DNA of 64,000 bases from assembly GCA_958496175.1 (NCBI GenBank), contig OY292280.1:2790001-2854000 (forward strand). Reading direction: 5' to 3'. Positions within the stretch are counted from its first letter, which is position 1; each line of letters opens with the position of its first letter. This stretch comes from Sisyra terminalis. Its lineage: Eukaryota > Arthropoda > Insecta > Neuroptera > Sisyridae. Position numbers and translations under genes: made by a program. Shown here piece by piece: positions 1 to 9,149 of this stretch. Below the pieces are notes generated by a model. It worked only from the letters and a program-made list of their open reading frames with translations, was not told the DNA's origin and did not search any database.

Positions 1-332
1 AGTTTCGGTTGGATACTACATACATTATCATCGTTTGTGAAAATCATCTTTTCTCACAATATGATTTTCAATTCCCAATAACACGAAACGTATAATTTCA
101 AGATTATAAAATAAAAATTATTTTGCTAGAAATGTCTTTCTTTTCTCCCTTTCTTTGGGAGGTTTTGTGAAATTATATTTTTGTTTAATTACTCAGAATT
201 ATTTTCTAAATTTTTTGAGATTTTTGTTTTAATATGTTCCTTAAGACCCTGTTTCCATTACATCTTTCAATATCAGTGACTAAAATTTTCCGTCATTAAT
301 TAATTACTACTAGAATGATTATTCAACATTTA
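1..332. other. AT-rich sequence without a recognised feature
   Basis: No exon, RNA gene or repeat is recognisable here. If the gene ending at 959 has earlier exons, this stretch may be part of an intron or may lie between genes. Confidence 0.4.
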
Positions 333-489
333 AAATATATTGTGGTCCAATATACGTGGTGTAATTTAATATAATAATATATAAAAATCTCACCATAAAC
401 ATAAATTTGAACAGAAGTTCAAATAAAAATATTTGTGACGTATTGCTCAGATACGTATTTCGATTGCCAAGCAATCCTCCTCATTGGTG
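333..489 (+). repeat. Dispersed 150-bp repeat, copy 1
   Basis: This segment matches 12554-12706 in the same orientation, by eye at close to 90 percent. The shared core runs from the GGTCCAAT motif through an AT-rich stretch (TAATTTAATATAATAATATA) to GATTGCCAAGCAA. Homology stops abruptly on both sides in both copies, so this is a mobile or formerly mobile dispersed repeat, not a duplicated gene. I see no coding capacity and no clear terminal inverted repeats. It lies about 95 bp upstream of the exon at 583. Confidence 0.7.
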
Positions 490-582
490 ATCAAGTAGTT
501 TGAATTACTCCGTGACTGTTTAAGATCAAAATTTTTGGATCCACCTGAAGAAAAAAAATTTTATTTGTTTTTTTTCTTTTAG

Positions 583-959
583 ATGATCGACAATACAAGT
601 CTTCCAGTTCCAAGTTCTGGCGTTGATTTAAGTAATATCATTCATTCGGCAAATGATCAATATGATATGTATGGTAATCGACTTGGAGGTTCCAAAAATA
701 TCCGCCGGGGTAAACGTTTTATCCAGAATTTATTACTGATGCAAAAACTGTAAGAGCTTTATGGTTTCAATTGTGATCGCTGAAAACTAATCAACAAATT
801 TTCAGATTTGGCCAAAATGGATCCCGTCGATATCAGTTGGACGAAAATAACAATGAAGTAAATCCGAATTTCCTTCCAGTTTCAATACATTTTCCTGTAG
901 TTTCATTTCTCCCTCCACTACCGACAATTTCAAGCCAGGAGGATCTCAAGGAACAATGA
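583..959 (+). CDS. C-terminal part of an unrecognised spliced protein with an RGKR basic site
   Basis: Two exons are visible: 583-749 and 806-959, with the TGA stop at 957-959. The first exon follows a T-rich acceptor ending TTTTAG. It is joined through a 56-bp GT...AG intron (750-805, GTAAGA donor, TTTTCAG acceptor, phase 2). Only one frame of the first exon is open, and that frame continues through the splice to the stop, giving 106 codons. ATG is the first codon of the exon, but because it directly follows an acceptor it may be an internal Met of a longer protein whose earlier exons lie left of the window. Visible features are an N-T-S glycosylation sequon at residues 4-6, a basic RRGKR at 41-45 containing an R-x-K-R furin-type motif, then a proline-rich tail. 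No family is recognised. It may be a distant relative of the 6480 and 9628 genes, since the latter also has an RxKR near its C terminus, but this is weak. Confidence 0.6.
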
Positions 960-1047
960 TTCCCCAACAAATTTTATACTTTGTATTCTAGCTTTAATCT
1001 CCATATTTGTGGGGTCAATATATGTAAGGGTTCTAAAAAAATGAGCC

Positions 1048-1053
1048 AATAAA
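1048..1053 (+). terminator. Poly(A) signal AATAAA
   Basis: AATAAA lies 89 bp after the stop of the 583-959 gene, on the same strand. It is a typical cleavage and polyadenylation signal and supports that gene being real and ending here. Confidence 0.55.
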
Positions 1054-1074
1054 GCATTAAAGACATTTTGAACT

Positions 1075-3165
1075 TTTTATTTATTTCCTTATTATCCTTA
1101 CCCATTTGTTTCAGAAAGTTTAAAACTAAAAAAAAATCATAAATTTATTAATGAGATTAATAATGTTATAAGTTTTTGAAAATTAATATCTTTTTTGTTG
1201 CTTGATAGATTTGCCAAAAATTTGTAGAAAAATGTCCATATAGTTTGGATATTATTATTTTTAGATCTGTAGTAGTTAAGGTTATTTTTTCAAAGATAAA
1301 TGAGCTGTGTATCCACCAAAACATGAAAATAAATAAAGGGGGAGCGGCCAAGCACAGTGAGATGAAAGATGATCCATAAGTTACAATAAGAATTTTTAAT
1401 TTAAGTGAAAAAAGGATAGACAGTTAAATCAAATTTGAAATACAAAAACGAATAGATCAGGAAGTTAGAACCTTCTGGAGAATGCTTGAACCTCTATAAA
1501 ATTGGTTGACCGAAAGTGGAGATAATCAGCTATAGATCAAGGATATATCAATGATTATTGTACGTGATCGAATATAATGATTGATTGATAGAAATAAATT
1601 TATTTTAGTTGTTTATCCTGAAACCCAAATTCAAAGGAATCCCTCAAAATTGTCAAAACATTACAATATTTACGTTTTGAAAAATAACCAAATTTTGAAT
1701 TTGTGGAAAGAAAAGTACCAAAAATTGATTCTTCATATTTGATATGTCTTACTAAAATCAAAAATTTAGGAATAAATTTCCGTTTGGAAAAACATTAAAA
1801 CAAAAACAAAAGTTTAGTGAAACAAAAGTTTTTCGGAAAGCTTTATATAAAGGGAATATAAGTATTATAGGTAATTTATAGGAAATATAGCACAACAATT
1901 CGAAGATCTGTGTTCGAGGAATAAACAAGAAAATTTTGAAAATTTAAAGAATTTCGTAATAACGGCAATACCAAGTTCAATACGTCCTATTTGAAGTTGA
2001 GAAAATCAATACTTTAAATATTTGACGCCATCTATCAAAAACCTAGTGAACTCTTAGCTCGTACTTTAACCAAATTATCTTATTGTTGGAAAATTTATGA
2101 TTAACGCATTTGTACAACGCTATTCTAAATATTAATCTAAAAATAGTTATTTGATTGTATTCATTTACTTATTAATAAAGTTATTTATTAAATGCTTTAT
2201 TATGTATTTTAAGTATTGTTCTACTGAAAAAAAATATTCTCCCAACTTCGTTTTTTTTTCTCATTAGAATAACTAAAAAAAAAAAAATTATTATTTTGAG
2301 AAGAAATATTTTCAATTTTTTGATGAATTTCCACTCAAATTTTGATGTAATTTGTTGCATCCTTCTTACTACAGCACTGACCTATACTTAAAGATACTAA
2401 AGATTAAAGATTATATACTAATATACTTATACTAAAGATTAAACTATTGCCGAAGGCAGACGAAGCTAAAGAGCTACGCAAAATTTTGGAATTTCTTTAA
2501 ACATAAACCATTTTGAAATCATTTCATACTTAATGCAATAATCTTTGTTTAGTATTAAGAAAATATTTTTGTAAGTAAATTGCACCAATTTTCATCAAAA
2601 TCGGTCAAGTGTTTCCCGAAAATCATGATCCTCTTTTTAGGCATCTTAAAAAAATTTTTTTTGTCAACAAAATATTATATCTGATTATATCTTACAGTTA
2701 TTAAGACTGTGTTTATATGGCTTTTTGATAAAAAAATCCAATTGATTTTTATATGTTAAGATTTTTCCGTATCAAGCAATTATCATTTTTCTTTAAATTA
2801 ATTTTTTACAAAAAAAATCTTATTTAGTATGCGATAAAATTAATGATTTCGTTTTAATGGATTTAAAAAAATATTTAAAATCACTTTATAGTAATTATAA
2901 AATTGAAATAATTTATAAGATTGTAGATAAATCGAGGGAGAAACAATTGGAATTTTTGTACTTTTGTTTTAAGATTCTACAAAATCCACCAAAGCCATTA
3001 CAATTAAATCTAATCTATAAATTCAACCACAAAGTACCTAACTCCAAAATATTTTAACTAATTTAAACTTTTATCTTAACTTAACTTGTTGAGATTTCCC
3101 TTAAATTTTTGTTTTCTTTATTTATTGCCTAAATCGTCCATACCACATACTTGACCCGACTTGTG
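1075..3165. other. 2.1 kb AT-rich intergenic DNA
   Basis: There is no supported gene. The short open frames here have no recognisable protein features. The stretch holds several A and T runs (around 2250-2290 and 2640-2660) and a small direct repeat of ACTAAAGATTAAA at about 2394-2445. From 2580 there is a phrase resembling degraded transposon DNA (CCAATTTTCATCAAAATCGG), which I cannot place in a family. Confidence 0.4.
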
Positions 3166-4121
3166 GGTAAGTGTCCGCAATTGTTCGGGTAAATGAACTT
3201 TTTTTTTCTGTAACTTATCTCTTTAAAAGTTTTTGATACTTTTCACAGATCCTAAATTATTCGCATTAAAATGAAAATTCCCTGAATTATTATACTTTTA
3301 ACATATTTTTTTTTTTTTTGTTTTAATTAAATAACTTAGGACCTGTGAAAAATATCAAAAACTTTTATACAGATAAGTTATAGGAAAAAAAGTGCTCTAC
3401 AAAATTGTCTTATAAAATTTTCTCATAAAATTGATGGTTGTGTCAAAAAATTGAAAAAATATTAAAATTTCTCTTTAGTTCAACTTTGACCTCGAATAAC
3501 TTTTGAAGGAATAATTATATCAAAAACTTGTTCGAGACCTTTTTTGTAGATCGTTTAATTTTCTACAAGAATATACCTTGATTATTCCGAACTATTGTCA
3601 CCAACGTGAGCTATAAAATTTCAAAGTGCAAGAGAATATTGTTCCCATGTTATTTAAATGGAAAATTGAAATTAGCGATTCGGCACCTCTTAGTATTAAT
3701 ATTAAGAGCTTAAACTTTCACAGGATTTTTTTTGTCATTCCCAACAATATTTTCGATATAATTAAGAAAAAAAATCATCATTTTTTTTGAATCAGTATAA
3801 TACTCATAAAACTTTGCTCATACTAAATATACCCTTAAATTTTATGAAGAACAGGAAACTTGAATAACTTACTAACATGAAAAAAATTTTTTTATCATGG
3901 TAAGTGAATTTAGAACGATATGAGAATCTTTGCCATGATGACAAAAGTTAAAGTTACAGTTCCGAATTCTAATAATTATTGCTTAAAAAGAAAATGAATA
4001 ACATTATATAGGGATTTTGTAGATAAATTAGTTCCTTGTTATTATAACTTTCAGTAGACTATACATAATATGACTTATCCCTCCAATCTTTCAGGATAAA
4101 CGGGATGCGCACACTTACCCC
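3166..4121. mobile_element. Possible non-autonomous DNA element with short terminal inverted repeats
   Basis: The left end reads inward as GTGGGTAAGTGTCCGCA. The reverse complement of the right end reads GGGGGTAAGTGTGCGCA, so 15 of 17 positions agree. Another related pair, TTCGGGTAA near 3185 and its inverted counterpart near 4131-4140, lies beside these ends but in swapped order. The interior has no coding frame and holds its own 62-bp inverted repeat. No target-site duplication could be confirmed, so the exact ends and the element status are uncertain. Confidence 0.35.
3199..3392. repeat. Inverted repeat, arms of about 62 bp
   Basis: The left arm 3199-3260 and the right arm 3330-3392 are reverse complements with few mismatches. 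Shared text includes AACTTATCT, AAAAGTTTTTGATA and TTTTCACAG. A 69-bp AT-rich spacer separates them. A transcript would form a long hairpin. It sits just inside the left end of the possible element at 3166-4121. Confidence 0.75.
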
Positions 4122-4139
4122 CTACGCACGGTTACCCCG

Positions 4140-4742
4140 AATGACTCTATAGTTGGTAAATTAATTATTTGTAAGGAAGTTTAATCAGTAAAAAGTTTCA
4201 AGGTTAATAGTGAGATAAATTATTATTGCAATCAAATAAATGAGTATGTAGTGTGAAATAAGAAAACGTTTTTAAAATCAATTAAATTTGTTATTGTTTA
4301 ATGCCCTGAATCACAAATCCAATTAAAGTCACTAAATATAAATAAAAATAAAAAACAAAAATCACGACCGCATGATTCAATAAATTTTCACGCGTAATTT
4401 TCCCCGGAAACTTATATTATTGTTTTCATTCATTTTGCTTTTCAAAACATTATAACTTTCATAAAATATTTTCAACTCTAAACATTTTTCGAACTGTATT
4501 ATTTTAATTATTTGGTGAGCAAATTTTCAAAAACAAAGTTCTATCTACCTATAATATAGAACGTTTAGTACTCAGACGTATTTCCATATTCTTGACTTTT
4601 TTTCCAGTTTCAAAAGAAAATCGAAAATTTTACATAATTCGTCTCCACATAACTCCACAACTCTCTTTACATAACTCCAACCCCTAGCAGAGCTTTTATC
4701 AGTCTCCTAAAGCTTAAATACTTTGTCGCATGTAATAAATTC
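4140..4742. other. AT-rich intergenic DNA
   Basis: I see no gene, RNA or clear repeat. A short repeated phrase (CATAACTCCA) occurs near 4650-4680. Confidence 0.4.
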
Positions 4743-4850
4743 ATGCTAGGGTACCCTATAAAAGCTATTACCCAATACCATGTAGCTCGGTTATTCAATG
4801 AAGCTTACAAAAAGGATACCACATTAGGAAACGCTGAATTTGACTTTAAT
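4743..4850 (+). pseudogene. Relic of a pogo/Tigger-type (DDE_1) transposase
   Basis: An ATG frame at 4743 contains, at residues 8-31, the string AITQYHVARLFNEAY followed by KKDTTLGNA. This matches the pattern I-T-x-Y-x-V-A-x-L-F-x-x-A-Y-x-x-x-A-T-x-x-N-A, typical of the region just after the catalytic core in DDE_1 transposases and the host genes derived from them. In intact members the next residues lead into a G-F-x-x-T-G-I-x-P motif. Here that motif is missing and the frame runs into unrelated hydrophobic residues up to 4937. No catalytic D, D or D/E block is visible nearby. It is therefore a truncated, dead fragment of a Tc1/mariner-superfamily transposon. The call rests on one motif read by eye. 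Confidence 0.5.
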
Positions 4851-4939
4851 TTCATAATTTTTAGTCAAATTATTTTATGTGCTTTTATATTTATAAGTCC
4901 ATATCTAAGCATTATAATCTTAGGATCGATAGATATTTG

Positions 4940-5189
4940 ATAGCATTTTTTGAGTCCCAAAAAATAGTGAATCATGATTTTATGATAAAATTCTCCTGTA
5001 TTGTCTTCCAGTAAATAAATCCAAGTATCTAGATGTCAATCTTCTGGATAATTTGTACCTGTACCAAAGTTTGAATCGCATCTGGAACTACCATTCAGAA
5101 ATCCAGTAAAGCCTTACGGTACTTCTATTAAGGGGTGCTATCTTACCCCAATTGTTCTCTCATCCTATTTATTTAATGTCAAGGAACTG
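4940..5189. other. Non-coding DNA between the transposase relic and a tandem repeat
   Basis: No gene is visible. A short inverted motif AAGGGGTGCTATCTTACCCC is present near 5128-5147, of a kind seen at ends of small DNA transposons, but no partner end was found. Confidence 0.35.
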
Positions 5190-5910
5190 ATTATTTGGAA
5201 TTTTTGAAGAATTTTTAGTTATTTTTCCAGTTCCAGATGAAATTTGTTCATGAATTGGGCACTTAAATTAGAGGGAAGTAGAAACCATTCTTCAGAAATA
5301 TCGACTTCTAAACAGAAAACAGTTTATAATTACGGTAGTGATTATATTAAAATCGAGTGCCTCCCCTAAAGAGGAAAATCAAGTCCGAATGAGGACGAAT
5401 AAAACTGAAAAATTTTCCTCAAAATTCGTATATTTCGCCAAATATTATTTGTACTTTTTGAATTTTTAAAAAATTTTTGTATCCTTAATAGCTTATAACA
5501 TTCCTGAAATTTTTGAAGATTTTGTTGTTCTTTTCTTTGCCTATTCGAGATGAAATTGGTTCATGAATTGGGGTACCAAGATTTGAGGAAAGTGGAGACA
5601 ATTCTTCAGAAAAATCGACTTCTAAACAAAAGACAGTCTATAATTACGACAGTGATTATCTAAAAATCGGGTGCATCCCCTGAGGAGGAATTTCAACTCT
5701 AAATGAGGACGAAAGTTTAAATAAAACCGGAAAATCATCTTTGAAATTCCCACCGAATATTATTTGTACATTTTGAATTTTTGGAGATTTTTTAGTTCTT
5801 TTCTTTGCCTATTCGAGATGAAATTGGTTCATGAATTAGGGTACTAAGATTTGAGGGAAGTTGAGATCATTCTTCAAAAATATCGACTTCTAAACAGAAA
5901 ATTTTTAAAA
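5190..5910 (+). repeat. Degenerate tandem repeat, about 2.4 copies of a 270-313 bp unit
   Basis: Three copies follow one another in the same orientation. The phrase TCATGAATTG occurs at 5248 and 5561 and, with one change, at 5829, giving spacings of 313 and 268 bp. Each is followed by a related run including ATTCTTCA, ATCGACTTCTAAACA and, in the first two, TATAATTACG and GTGATTAT. Copies differ by many substitutions and indels, so the duplication is old. No conserved reading frame is seen. Confidence 0.75.
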
Positions 5911-6109
5911 CCATAGGAAGAAATTTGTCTCAAACCTTTTCAAATCCCTCCCCATTGAAACAGAATACAACTTCTATCCCAAAACCAACAACAACTATAT
6001 CGCATATTACCAAAAAAAATCAGTGATAAAAGTAGTTGAGCCCTTAAAATATTTCACCCCTAAGACAGAAAATCCTTAAAATTTCCTTGGTTTTTAAGCA
6101 GGCTATTTA

Positions 6110-6217
6110 CGCTCCAACTTGCAGTTCAACTAGTCGGACTATCGCCTACATGATCACGATCCAACTTTAGATCCAACTTTGAAAGTCGGACCACTAGTTG
6201 GACTACAAGTCGAAGCG
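6110..6217. repeat. Short fold-back element with 25-bp arms
   Basis: Arms 6110-6134 and 6193-6217 are inverted copies with about three mismatches; both contain CAACTAGT or its complement. The 58-bp spacer itself repeats ATCCAACTTT twice. It lies 130 bp upstream of the conserved promoter element at 6350 and could be a small MITE or a cis-regulatory palindrome. Confidence 0.5.
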
Positions 6218-6349
6218 CGAATGGTCTACTTTAGTCAGCTTCCTGTAGAGAAAAATGAATCACTTCAATTTTGCATAAATTCCAGCAAATTGATTCCAAA
6301 ACTATCAGCTAATTAACATTCCAGGAAACAATTGTTCAACCTAATTATT

Positions 6350-6373
6350 TTTTCGATCAAAAAAAGTTCGTTT
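6350..6373 (+). promoter_or_regulatory. 24-bp promoter element shared with the 9628 gene
   Basis: The 17 bases TCAAAAAAAGTTCGTTT (6357-6373) occur exactly on the minus strand at 9738-9722. Extended 5' to 24 bases, the two copies differ at one position. Here the element lies about 40 bp upstream of the initiator and 9 bp upstream of the TATA box. Its occurrence upstream of both paralogues and nowhere else noticed suggests a common regulatory site, or promoter sequence retained from the ancestral duplicate. Confidence 0.55.
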
Positions 6374-6381
6374 GAAAATAC

Positions 6382-6389
6382 TATAAATA
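6382..6389 (+). promoter_or_regulatory. TATA box of the 6480 gene
   Basis: TATAAATA is 31 bp upstream of a TCATTCG initiator at 6413-6419, the spacing expected of an animal RNA polymerase II core promoter. The presumed start of transcription is near 6415, giving a 5' leader of about 65 bp without another ATG. Confidence 0.65.
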
Positions 6390-6412
6390 CAGCGCTGCCC
6401 TCCCATTCTGAA

Positions 6413-6419
6413 TCATTCG
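6413..6419 (+). promoter_or_regulatory. Initiator (Inr) of the 6480 gene
   Basis: TCATTCG fits the arthropod initiator TCA-K-T-Y. The 15 bases from here share 12 positions (TCATTCGC...TCAG) with the corresponding site of the 9628 gene at 9666-9652. Confidence 0.5.
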
Positions 6420-6479
6420 CTCGTCAGAACTCATACTGGAAAGGTCTCTAAATAGTTTGTGAAAAATCCAAGTGACAAA

Positions 6480-7036
6480 ATGATTACTCCAAAGCGATTA
6501 GAAAGTGGTTTGGGTGTTCATCAAATTGGAGTTATTAAATGTACCCGTCCTCGATTTTTGTGTTTAATTTTTTTGGCTTTGGGCATGTTAGCCCTTACTA
6601 TTCCGATCGCTTTGCTAATCAACCACTTCAACCCCCCCGAAATTGGTTCAGTAAAGGGAAATTTGCACGCATCGTTGGTACGTCTACCAAATTTTGGAGG
6701 AAGATTCTTAGGAAATCATATCATGCATTTATTTAACTACGACACCATCAATAAACTTAAGGTAGGTTTCTTTGATCTTCTAATGAAGGTTCCAAAATTA
6801 TTCAGTAAAGATTTTTTTGAAATCATGATTTTTGTGTTATATAGGCGACCAGTGTTGAAACTACTGAAAATACAACAAATACTCAAAGTATTCAAGGTCC
6901 ACCTCAATATGAAGATCATGAAGAGGAGATCGGTGATAAAAAAATCAACTGTATGGATCAGCTACTAAATCTACAATGCATTGATCCACAAGCTGAAAAT
7001 ACACCGAATTATACAACTGAATTTTTTTCAGGTTAG
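6480..7036 (+). CDS. Small single-pass membrane protein, paralogue of the 9628 gene
   Basis: Exons are 6480-6761 and 6845-7036, joined by an 83-bp phase-0 intron (AAG|GTAGGT donor, TTATATAG acceptor). The product is 157 residues. The start is the first ATG after the mapped promoter, in a CAAAATG context; an upstream GTG extension to 6459 has no support. Residues 6-14 (RLESGLGVH) precede a basic stretch and one hydrophobic segment at about 27-48 containing P-I-A-L-L-I-N. Positive charges before the membrane segment suggest the N terminus faces the cytosol, leaving about 108 residues outside or in the lumen. That part has sequons at N103 and N149, an acidic stretch (YEDHEEE) and two cysteines (C130, C139). 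Sequence, intron position and promoter all match the minus-strand gene at 9628. No family is recognised and the function is unknown. Confidence 0.75.
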
Positions 7037-7382
7037 ATATCTGAACAACTTAAGACTTCCCTCCACGTATTCCATCCTTTCTATACTACATTAACCATTA
7101 AATTCAATTGGATATCCTTATACCATAATCTCTAAAAATTACGGAATGGAGGGATCCTTTTAAATCATCTAATCAATTATAATTCAGTTACAGATTCTTC
7201 GTAAACCTTTCCGCCAGTTGATGGTTCTGGGATAAAAAAAATAATCGAAAATTACTGCATCCATTGGGCAATGATCTTCTCAGAACCTGCCACCATTCAC
7301 CTTCACCCTTCTATTTCCTATAAAACAAAAAAAATGTAAAAAAATGTATTTATGGGTGCAAAGGTTTCCATACCAATGGTAC

Positions 7383-7388
7383 AATAAA
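7383..7388 (+). terminator. Poly(A) signal AATAAA
   Basis: First strong AATAAA downstream of the 6480-7036 gene, 347 bp after its stop. It would give a 3' UTR of about 370 bp. Confidence 0.45.
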
Positions 7389-7399
7389 ATTTAAAAGAC

Positions 7400-7620
7400 A
7401 TTTCCGGATGTTTAATTTATTCCCAAATTTCCATTCCTGTTACTTTCAGAAAAATCAAAATAGGGAACCATCGCTTTGGTTGCATTGGAAGATTAAAGAG
7501 GTCGCTCTTTTCAAAAATTGTTCCAATGTTCTTCTAAATGATTTACTATTATCTTATCCATAATTATAATCAAATGTTGGTATTTATGGGCGTTTGGGTT
7601 AAAAAGACTGATAAAAAATT
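7400..7620. other. Non-coding DNA after the 6480 gene
   Basis: No gene or repeat is recognised here. Confidence 0.35.
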
Positions 7621-7625
7621 ATTTA

Positions 7626-7762
7626 TATCATCGTACGACGTTTCGTCTCTTTCGAAACTTCTTCAGGTACTGTAAATACAAAAAAAAAATTATAATTTTT
7701 TTTTTTTTGTGTTTACAGTGCCTGAAGAAGTCTCGAAAGAAACGAAACGTCGTACGATGATA
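7626..7762. mobile_element. Fold-back element with hammerhead-like cores in both arms
   Basis: Two 55-bp arms (7626-7680 and 7708-7762) are inverted copies with only a few mismatches, around an A/T-only centre. Read on the plus strand, the right arm has CTGAAGA (7722-7728), a hairpin with a CGAAAG-type loop, then GAAACGTC (7744-7751), then CGTACGATGATA. The left arm carries the same order on the minus strand (core at 7666-7660 and 7644-7637). CTGANGA, stem II, GAAAC and GTC is the layout of the hammerhead ribozyme core known from Penelope-like elements and some satellites. One extra A separates CTGAAGA from stem II, and each arm has a mismatch in that stem, so activity is doubtful. It could instead be a simple palindromic MITE. 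Confidence 0.6.
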
Positions 7763-7764
7763 CT

Positions 7765-8440
7765 GAAGAATTGTTAAAAAATAAATAAAAAAATCCTCAA
7801 ATCCTCAAATTTTTGGACTAACAATCTGTTGATATAAACAAAAATTTTAAATAAAACAAATAATTTTTGTAAACGGGGAAGAAATTTTGATTAATCGATG
7901 ACACACTTGAACAAATATTTTTACAAGAAACTTATGTAAAAAAAAACAACTCTTTCTATTTGAAAAATTTTTATTTAATGGTGTACATATGCAACCGGTT
8001 GTACATTAGTGTACATGGTTGCTTAACTTCCAGTATCAATGAACATAGGAATTTGTAGAGGTTAGTAAATGATAACTTTTTGTGGTAACTTTCAATTGAC
8101 GATATTTATCTTAGTATCGGAAAAAATGGTTCTCTCTAGAAAGAAATATTTATAATTTTACCCCCTTAAGCTACAAAAAGTTATTGTTTAGAAAAAACAG
8201 TACATAAAGGGTAGTTTTCTTCAATGATTTTAGAGCAAATATCTTCCAATATATGAACCTTTCTAATTGTGTTCCAAAAGTATTTTTAAATGAAAATTCA
8301 CAAATGGAAACAAAAAATTTAAATTTATTCAATTTGGCACAAAAAATAATCATTGGTTCTTTGTATTAAAATACAAATTCAACTCATCCCCAAATTACAA
8401 TAAGGGTGATTTTTGATTTTAAGAAACAATGTTTTATTTT
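7765..8440. other. AT-rich intergenic DNA
   Basis: No gene is supported; the open frame at 8171-8353 on the minus strand has no protein-like features. A perfect 10-bp palindrome CAACCGGTTG occurs near 7993, flanked by repeats of GTGTACAT. Confidence 0.35.
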
Positions 8441-8446
8441 TGTTAT

Positions 8447-8631
8447 AATAATATCAAGGTTTGTAAATTTCACAAGTTGCTCCATTAGAAAAAAAAATGA
8501 CGTCATACGAAGAATTTTGAAATTGATCAGTCTGAAGATATGTACGAATTTCTTCTGGATTCGTCACGTATCCATCACGTAGCCATCATGAGGCCACCTG
8601 TGTATTTTATAAACCTTGTAATAATATCACT
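8447..8631. repeat. Possible small MITE with short inverted ends
   Basis: CAAGGTTTGTAAA near 8455-8467 recurs inverted as TTTATAAACCTTG near 8608-8620, with neighbouring AT-rich matches. Only about 20 bp each side agree, and no target duplication is evident. Confidence 0.3.
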
Positions 8632-8872
8632 TTAATACTTTGAGGCTAAAAACGAATGTATTATCAAATATAAAGCAAAATTAAATTATTGAAAAATATT
8701 TGCTAGTACTCTGTATTACCGACATGTGAATAGCGCCATCTACATTTTTCATACTGTAAATTGTTGGGGCTTTCAATAACCTTCAATAACAAAATTATTT
8801 TTCTTTTTAAGGTTTTAATTTTCCTGAAATAAATTTTACTGGAAAATAAGGACGAAAATAAAAAGTCGAAAA

Positions 8873-8890
8873 TTTATTGAATGCTTTATT
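8873..8890 (-). terminator. Two poly(A) signals for the 9628 gene
   Basis: On the minus strand AATAAA occurs at 8890-8885 and again at 8878-8873, about 260-275 bp after the stop at 9150. Either would end the transcript of the minus-strand membrane protein gene. Confidence 0.45.
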
Positions 8891-8904
8891 GCATCATTGC
8901 CCAG

Positions 8905-9103
8905 AAACCGTACAAATGGCAATGGAAACTACAAAATTTTCAGAAATACATTGCAAATTGATATTAATTCCAAATTTGTGGTGGAAGATGCTGGACCGGA
9001 GGATGATTACATTCTGTTGTACGTGGAACTATATCTGGATCATTTAATTCGTGGTAAAGTATTTTCAATTCACTCCGGGGTGTTACCTTTCGACCAAACC
9101 TAA
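8905..9103 (+). CDS. Exon-like open frame of unknown identity
   Basis: The frame is open from 8897 to the TAA at 9101-9103, but its first codon is TTG and no ATG begins it. A plausible 3' splice site (CATTGCCCAG) ends at 8904, and a possible donor (GTAAAG) starts at 9054. The peptide has natural-looking composition, for example FVVEDAGPEDDYILLY and LYLDHLIRG, unlike the low-complexity shadows elsewhere, and one N-R-T sequon. It may therefore be an internal or last exon of a plus-strand gene, or a remnant of one. It lies opposite the expected 3' UTR of the minus-strand gene at 9628-9150, so both cannot be ordinary neighbours unless they overlap. No family recognised. Confidence 0.3.
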
Positions 9104-9149
9104 AAAATTTTGATTAACCTTGACTATTAAAATTGTAACCTAAGAATTC

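Noticed and set aside
6539..6919. Other-frame open frames over the 6480 gene (6539-6736 plus, 6737-6919 minus)
   Set aside because: They are shadows of the spliced gene.
6459..6968. Uninterrupted 169-codon frame instead of the spliced 6480 gene
   Set aside because: The part after 6761 has low-complexity content, while good splice sites at 6762 and 6844 lead to a better second exon, and the paralogue has an intron of the same phase and length.
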